From: Rana temporaria
Taxonomy: Eukaryota; Chordata; Amphibia; Anura; Ranidae
Reading direction: 5' to 3'
DNA length: 64,000 nucleotides
Assembly (NCBI RefSeq): GCF_905171775.1
Contig: NC_053489.1
Coordinates: forward strand, 596,606,581-596,670,580
In this document: in pieces, positions 57,713-64,000 of the stretch
How positions within the stretch are numbered: the first letter of the stretch is position 1
Layout: the number at the start of each line of letters is the position of its first letter
The notes under the pieces: model-generated
What the model was told of the DNA's origin: nothing
The model's database searches: none
What the model saw: only the letters and a program-made list of their open reading frames with translations
Translations under genes and position numbers: made by a program

Positions 57713-57864
57713 GGTCAGCTGAGGGGAGTGGCCAGTGATGGATGTGTCCTGCTGAAGCTCTGTCCTTCTCGGCTCTTAACGGCTCTCACAGACGCACGAA
57801 TGGCAGGGTAACTACAAACTAATATTCACCATATCACTCCCTAAAGCCCAGGGATCAAAACAAT

Positions 57865-58923
57865 ATGGTTTTTGGAGTAACCCATGGAAAAACCACAGCT
57901 AAAACCCTCAAAGAAAAGCCACTCAAAGGGAATATGAAAATGGCACTGTCAAATTCTCCTCAGGCAGTCAAACCCTGCTCTGACAAGAAACAACAGCACT
58001 TATCACAGGATTCCTTTGATACTGATGATGAACACAGTGCCATAAGCCAGTCAAAACAAACTGATACATTACAACCCAAAATATTGAAACAAATAGAGAA
58101 AATGTTTCAAAAAGCTTTGAAAGTGTCCTCTGAACAAATTACTGAGACTCTGACTAAAGAAATCAGAGACATAGGTCAGCGCACTGCGGACCTTGAATAC
58201 AGGATGGATGATATTGAAACAAGCATAGCAACCCATGACAATGAATTTGAAATGCTAAAAGAAGAAAATGCAGCAATGCAAGCCCGTTTGGAGGATTTTG
58301 AGAACAGAGCTCGCCGCCCAAATCTTCGTATAAGAGGTATACCGGAGTCAATCATTGACCTCCAGTCGTCTATGACAGCCCTCTTTCAAGAACTAACACC
58401 ATCAATTCCTATAGAAAGATTGGAAATGGATAGAATCCACAGAGCTTTAGGGCCACGCAAAGCTGATGGCCCCCCTCGCGATATAATTGCTAAGTTCCAC
58501 TTTTTCCGCACCAAAGATCAAATTATGGCTGCAGCTAGACTGAAAGAATCTCTTACTTTCCAAAGACATACTTACCAAATTTTTGCTGATTTATCTCCCA
58601 TAACAGTAGCTAAACGTCGTGAGATGAAACCTTTGCTCCTAAATCTCCAACTCCACCACATCCCATATCAATGGGGGTTTCCATTTTCAATTAGGTTCAC
58701 TTATCAAGGAGCCAAATACTCCAGCAAAACCACTACAGAACTAAAGAACACACTGCAAAAACTTCAGCTTTATAATAAGTCATCTGCAATTACGTGACGC
58801 CGTGCCCTTTCTGACTCTCCTCCATATTCATCAATCCCTGAACCTGATGGAAACAGACAGGCTACCCCAAAGAGAGGCCGTTTCAATCCTCCAGTTTCTG
58901 ACCAGCAGGACACAATGGACTGA
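57865..58923 (+). pseudogene. L1 ORF1 protein (RNA-binding chaperone), near intact
   Basis: ORF1p coats L1 RNA and acts as a nucleic-acid chaperone in the cytoplasmic RNP. The frame is open for 310 codons to a TGA at 58795-58797: a basic N-terminus, a coiled coil at about residues 70-145, RLEDFENRAR at 141-150, RPNLRIRGIPE (start of the RRM), and a C-terminal domain with AKFHFFRTKDQIMAAAR and IFADLSPITVAKRREM. The same frame stays open 41 more codons (RRALSDSPPYSSI to SDQQDTMD) to TGA at 58921-58923. The first TGA follows a C, so it looks like CGA to TGA decay of a CpG Arg codon. ATGGAAAAACC at 57890 sits one base out of frame, so the original start may have been there. Confidence 0.85.
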
Positions 58924-59835
58924 CTTGACTGAGTAACTCACTTTGTGTCTCCTTCAAACTCCATGGTTAATTTAGCCATGCCTTAATTCATTCACATTTT
59001 TCCTACCCATAAGAAGATAAGTATCAGTACACTTAACATCATTCTGCCAAATCGCCTTGTTATACCCTCATAAGTCTATCTTCATTGTAACATCCTGTCT
59101 CTCCCCCTTCTCCTATAACTACCTCTACCCCCTCCCTTCCCCCTTCCTTCCCCCTTTCCTTTCCTCCCCTTCATACACTATGCAGAGACAGAAGTTGTAT
59201 CTCCAAGGCTTTGTGTATTTATACTAATATTCTTGTTATTAACCCTATTTCTTTCCTACAGAGTGAATACTTAATTATTTTCCACACTTACAGCAGCCCT
59301 GAGGTGTATCAATCCTATGATCATAATAAAATTGAAATATGCCTTTTCTAGTTTTAAAATGTATAAGGTTAATTGTTTATCTTATGTTCTTAATTGAGGA
59401 ATAACTAGTCACTAGTTAAATACATGTTTGTAGCTGGTTACCTTGCCAAGTTTGCTTGTCTTAGTTTAATATGTTTTTTTTTTCCTTATTCTTAAATACA
59501 TTTTAACCGTTGAGAAGCCGTGAAGAGGTCACTGTGCCTCTCATTTTTCTGTCCTAGGACTCTCCCTCACTGTAGTTACAGTGTAGGGGGCCTCCTCAGA
59601 CAGACTTTGTGCCTCTGAGCTCCTGTCATTTTTGAGCTCAGAAAGCCTACTTTTTTTTTCTTGCTATGGATTTCAACCATCTCAATCTAATTAGATTACT
59701 GTCTATCATCTCCTTTTTTTTTCTTCTCTCCTATTTTTCCTATTCTTTCTCCATTTTCCTCCCTTACTCCGGGTTTTGTCTAATACCACAATTTACATTT
59801 GATATGTACTGTTATATTTTTCTAAAAACTCTTAT

Positions 59836-62800
59836 ATGGCTCCATTGAATGTACTTACCCTAAATACACAAGGGCCCAGATTCAAGAAGCACTTGCGCCC
59901 GCGCAACCATAGGTTGCGCGGCGCAAGGGCTTACTTGCTCCGGTGTAACGAGTGCTCCTGATTCAGGAACCTCGTTACACCGACTGCAGCCTAGGATGTG
60001 ACAGACATAAGCCTCCTTATGCCTTCACATCCCAGGCTGCATTCTTGCGTTGGCCGCTAGTATGCAAATTGCATACTACCACCGATTCACAAAAGTTGCG
60101 CGGGCCCTTCTCACGCAAGGTACGGAGTTTCCGTACGGCGCCTTTAGCATAAGGCTGCTCCTGCTATAGCAGGCGCAGCCAATGCTAAAGTATAGCTGCG
60201 CCTCCCGCTCGCGACGTTCAAATTTCACGTCGTTTACGTAAGTGAACCGTGAATGGCGCTGGACGCCATTCACGTTCACTTACAAGCAAATGACGTCCTT
60301 GCTACGTCATTTGCCGCAATGCACGTCGGGAAAGTTTCCCGACGGAGCATGCGCTGTTCGCTCGGCGCGGGAGCGCGCCTAATTTAAATGATTCCCGCCC
60401 CCGGCGGGATCATTTACATTAGGCAGCCTTGCGCCCGGCTGCTTAGCATATTGCCCGCGCAATTTACGGAGCAACTGCTCCGTGAATCGCGGGCAAAGCG
60501 CAATATTTGCGTGGGCGCAGAGAAAAAAATTTGCTCTTTGCCCACGCAAATATTGCGCGATTCTACTTGAATCTGGGCCAAGGTCTAAACATACCTCATA
60601 AACGTACTAAAGTTTTCAGGTCATTTTCAGCATCAAAAGCACACATAGTCTGCCTCCAGGAGACTCATTTCACTGAATCCTCCACCCCTAAATATTTTGG
60701 TGCAAGCTACCCCCAGGTTTATACAGCCTCAGCCAAGTCCAAACACAGAGGAGTGTTAATAGAATTTCACCGAACTACGCCCTTTTCCCTAGAAACCGAA
60801 ATCAAGGATCCAGAAGGTCGCTACCTCATACTTATAGGCAACCTATGCGATATCCCAATAACAGTAGTCTCATTTTACGCACCCAACAAAAGACCAACAT
60901 CATTTTTATCCCACCTTCTTCAAGTTATTGGTACACATAAAGTAGGCACACTCCTGATTTGTGGAGATTCCAATCAAACAATTTATCCCTATTTAGATAA
61001 ATCACCATTACCCCCTACATCTAATTCTCAATCTAGATCGTTTCAGAGACTCCTTCAACAACATTCATTAACAGATTCTTGGCGTGAAATTAACCCATCC
61101 AAACGTCAATACTCCTTCTATTCTCACCCTCACAAATCCTTTTCCCGTATTGATCACATTTTAATTTCTATTTGTATGTCCCCTGAATTGCTCACCTCAT
61201 ATATCAAACCCTATACATGGACCGATCATTGCGCTATAATTTCCACCTTTAACTCATTACTTCCAAAAGCACAAGACTCAACGTGGCAAATAAACAACTC
61301 TCACTTATCACACACTTCACTCTCTCAAGACCTAGAAAATGCCCTAAAAGAATACTTAAAAAATAATAAATCCTCAGATATATCCCCACTAACACTATGG
61401 GAAGCGCATAAGCCTGTCCTTAGAGGGTATTGCTTACGTCAAGCATCACATCAAAAGAAAGAAAAGAAAAAACTGCAACAAAAACTTGAAACTGAATTTA
61501 ACAACTGTCATAATAAATTCCAATCTAGCTCTACACTGCAGAATAAAACACAACTCGAGAAAGCTAGCTTAAATCTAGACCTATTTTTATCCGAATCTGT
61601 AGATAAAACTCTTCGCAAATCCAAACAAAAATACTACTTCCAAGCCAATAAACCTGGCACTCTCCTTGCACGTGCACTTAAAAAACTAAACAACCCATCC
61701 AAACCAATCCGACTGAAAATCTCCCATGATAAATATACAAGTAATCCAGTCAATATCCTTCATACCTTCCACAAACATCTCACCTCCTTGTATAAAAAAG
61801 AAGGCTCTTTCGACCAATCCTCAGCAGAAACTTTTTTTTCTCAAATAAAACTTCCTACTCTATCCCAAAGTCATTATGAAAGCCTTGAAAGCCCCATCAC
61901 TCCCATTGAAATTGAACAAGCAATCAAATGCCTCAAACCTAATAAGCGTCCGGGACCAGATGGGTTTTCAGCCCTTTACTATAAAAAATTCTCACATATA
62001 TTAACTCCCATGATGTTAGAAGCATTCAACTCCATCATTAATAACCAATCATTCAGATCTGAAACTCTAACAGCAATTATATCTATGATTCCTAAGCCAC
62101 AATCTGATGACTCTTCCTGTGCTAATTTTAGACCTATATCGCTCTTAAATCTAGATATAAAATTATTAGCGAAAGTGATTGCAACCCGATTGAATAGCAT
62201 AATAGGTACCTTAATAAGTAACGACCAGGTTGGTTTTATCCCAATGCGCCAAGCAACTGATAATGTTCGTAGGGCCTTGTTGCTGATCCAAGCAGCCAAG
62301 AAAAGAAGAATCCCTATGTGTCTACTGTCACTAGACATCAAAAAAGCCTTTGACACGGTAACGTGGCCCTACCTACATTTCACTTTACAAAGATGGGGCT
62401 TTGGCCCACATTTCCTTAGTTGGGTCACATCTTTATATAATAACCCAAAGGCATACATCAAGTATGCAGGGTATAAATCAGCTATGTTCAATATTAACAG
62501 AGGCACTCGCCAGGGGTGCCCCCTCTCCCCACTGTTATTTGCCTTACTAATCGAACCCCTAGCTCAAGCTATTAGAACAAATCCATCAATTAAAGGTATA
62601 GAACTGGCTGGCCACCATCATAAACTTATTTGCTGATGATATTTTAATTTTCATGTCCTCCCCCCATATTACAGCTCCCAACGTTATAAACAAACTTGAC
62701 CATTTTGCCCATATATCTGGATTAAAAATAAACATGCAAAAATCTATAGCTTTAAACGTTTCTTTGCCCCCAGATATACTTCAACAAGCGAAGATATCCC

Positions 62801-64000
62801 TCCCTTTTACATGGTCCGCGACACATCTCTCATATCTAGGTATTGTACTTACCCCTGATCTAAAAGATATTTTCTCCGCCAACTACCCTCCACTGTTACG
62901 GAAAATTTCAAATTATTTAAAGCAATGGTCCACTCTCCCCTTATCTTGGTTAGGTAAAATAAATGTTATAAAAATGACTATATATTACCCAAAATGTTAT
63001 ATCTCTTTAGAGTTTTACCCATTCCTATTCCAGCCTACTTCCTCAGAAACCTACAACGAAAAACACAATAATTTATATGGAGCACTTTAAAATCTCGAAT
63101 CTCTCCACACACCCTATACCTCCCTAAACTTAAAGGAGGTTTAGGTTTCCCAAACTTTGCCACTTATTTTCATGCTGCGCAAATAGCAAACATTCCCAAA
63201 TACCATGTAAGCCATGAAATTCCACTATGGGTAGTAATTGAAACCATTGATAGCGACCCAATCTCTATACCAAATCTCATATGGTCCACCTCCTCTAACC
63301 ACAAAATAATCGACAATAAGATTACAAAACATACAATCACTATTTGGGAAAGATTTAAAAAGACCCAGGGTTTACAATCCCCACATGTACCCCTTATATC
63401 TTTTATGAGAAACTCAAAGTTTTACCCAGCCCTCACATTTCCTAGAACCTTCACAAGATGGATTTCAGCGGGTCTAACACAATGTTGTGACTTTTTAAAA
63501 CCTGCCTCATTTAAAACATTTCCAGAAATACGTGAAAGTCATAAACTTCCGGCATCAGAAATTTTTCGCTATTTAAAAATTTCTTTGCACCATATTTACA
63601 AGGTATAAATAAATTGAGTGACATGACGCAGTTTGAACGAATATGTAAATGAGATCCTCATTCAAGAGGACTCATTTCAATACTATATAGCCAACTAAGT
63701 ACTAAGCTTACCGCAAAATTACCTTCATATGCTGAAAAATGGATGAACGACCTTGGTTTCAATATAGATATATCTACCTGGAATAAAGTATGGTCAAATA
63801 CTAAAACGTCCTCCCAAAATATACTTGCTATGGAAACAAATTATAAAGTTCTCATGTACTGGTATTTGGTTCCTGTTAGAATAGCAAAATTTGCTCCCCA
63901 TTATTCCCCGCTTTGTTTTCGTGGCTGTGGTGATCCGGGAACACATTTACATATTTTCTGGGAGTGCCCTGTTACAAAAAATTACTGGAAAGAAATATTC
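59836..64000 (+). pseudogene. L1 ORF2 protein (endonuclease-reverse transcriptase), disrupted, 3' end outside window
   Basis: ATG at 59836 gives MAPLNVLTLNTQG, then the MITE; coding resumes at 60583 (LNIPHKRTKVFRSF). APE-type endonuclease blocks follow: CLQETHF, VVSFYAPNK, CGDSNQT, SRIDHIL and TDHCAI. RT blocks: KPNKRPGPDGFSALYYKKF, FRPISLLNLDIKLLAKVI, DQVGFIPMRQA, LLSLDIKKAFDTVTW, GTRQGCPLSPLLFALLIEPL. A frameshift at about 62623-62640 separates these from FADDILIFMSSP (the catalytic FADD). Later lesions: frameshift near 62985, stop near 63072, frameshift/stop near 63606. The C-terminal Cys/His block CFRGCGDPGTHLHIFWECP is at about 63910-63970. Confidence 0.9.
59873..60579. mobile_element. 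Harbinger-type MITE, 707 bp, in L1 ORF2
   Basis: Starts GGCCCAGATTCAAG and ends CTTGAATCTGGGCC, a perfect 14-bp TIR, flanked by AAG on both sides (59870-59872, 60580-60582). Precise removal restores the ORF2 reading frame (..NTQG-LNIPH..). Subterminal arms pair over GCGCAATATTTGCGTGGGC-type sequence, and the interior shares GTGAATGGCGCTGGACGCC with 37405-38129. Confidence 0.9.

Larger units (their letters stand above)
57713..64000 (+). mobile_element. L1/Tx1-like LINE, near full-length from its 5' end, runs off the window
   Basis: A short 5' UTR (57713-57864, GTCAGCTGAGGGGAGTGGCC), near-intact ORF1, an inter-ORF region (about 58924-59835) and ORF2 from 59836 to the window end. It is the least decayed LINE here. 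ORF2 is split by a 707-bp MITE (59873-60579). Confidence 0.9.

Overview
This window looks like nuclear DNA of an anuran amphibian, most likely a ranid-type frog. That is inferred from the repeat content: large CpG-rich palindromic MITEs, L1/Tx1-like, L2 and CR1 LINEs, Penelope-like elements (PLEs), and TTAA, hAT, mariner and Harbinger DNA transposons, all in an AT-rich intron-like background with (TA)n, (TTA)n and minisatellite arrays. There is no bacterial-style gene organisation, CRISPR array, rRNA or convincing tRNA. Almost every long reading frame is a piece of a transposable element.

Layout. 1-8.6 kb: a graveyard of DNA transposons, an inverted L1, a CR1 3' end, and hAT and Harbinger transposase remnants. 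8.6-10.9 kb: no recognisable gene. 10.9-15.3 kb: a PLE with inverted arms, carrying a second PLE fragment and a small hAT MITE inside it, then two Harbinger-type MITEs. 15.3-20.1 kb: mostly unique AT-rich DNA. 20.1-25.9 kb: two TTAA MITEs in opposite orientation bracketing another TTAA element, a near-perfect palindromic MITE and a PLE GIY-YIG gene fragment. 25.9-29.1 kb: PLE-like untranslated sequence with a 148-bp perfect direct duplication. 30-33.1 kb: minisatellite, dead Tc1, and a truncated L2 with a nested MITE. 33.1-37.1 kb: unique DNA with one candidate host exon (36655-36732). 37.1-41.4 kb: an antisense L1 split by a MITE and a hAT element with clean 8-bp target duplications. 42-44.3 kb: two L1 ORF1 fragments. 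44.3-46.4 kb: a TIR transposon with two nested insertions. 49.2-50.2 kb: L2. 52.2-55.2 kb: a Harbinger element with an intron-containing transposase gene and a second gene; it is the only transposase-bearing copy in this window sharing the end type of the nearby MITEs. 57.7-64 kb: the youngest-looking L1, with near-intact ORF1 and an ORF2 split by a Harbinger-type MITE that has a 3-bp target duplication.

How the parts relate. Several insertions can be ordered in time by nesting (MITE in L1, hAT in L1, PLE in PLE, MITE in L2). The Harbinger transposase, when intact, would be the natural trans-acting source for eight or so MITEs here with matching ends. This copy is dead: its first catalytic Asp reads Asn, and it has a frameshift and a stop. 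I found no clear evidence of a previously undescribed cellular system. The most interesting signals are structural: a twin-priming L1 inversion, short-loop palindromes that look like template-switch products, hammerhead-like motifs recurring in PLE termini, and a possible unrecognised exon. All assignments are by eye from translated motifs and repeat comparison within the window; no database search was run.
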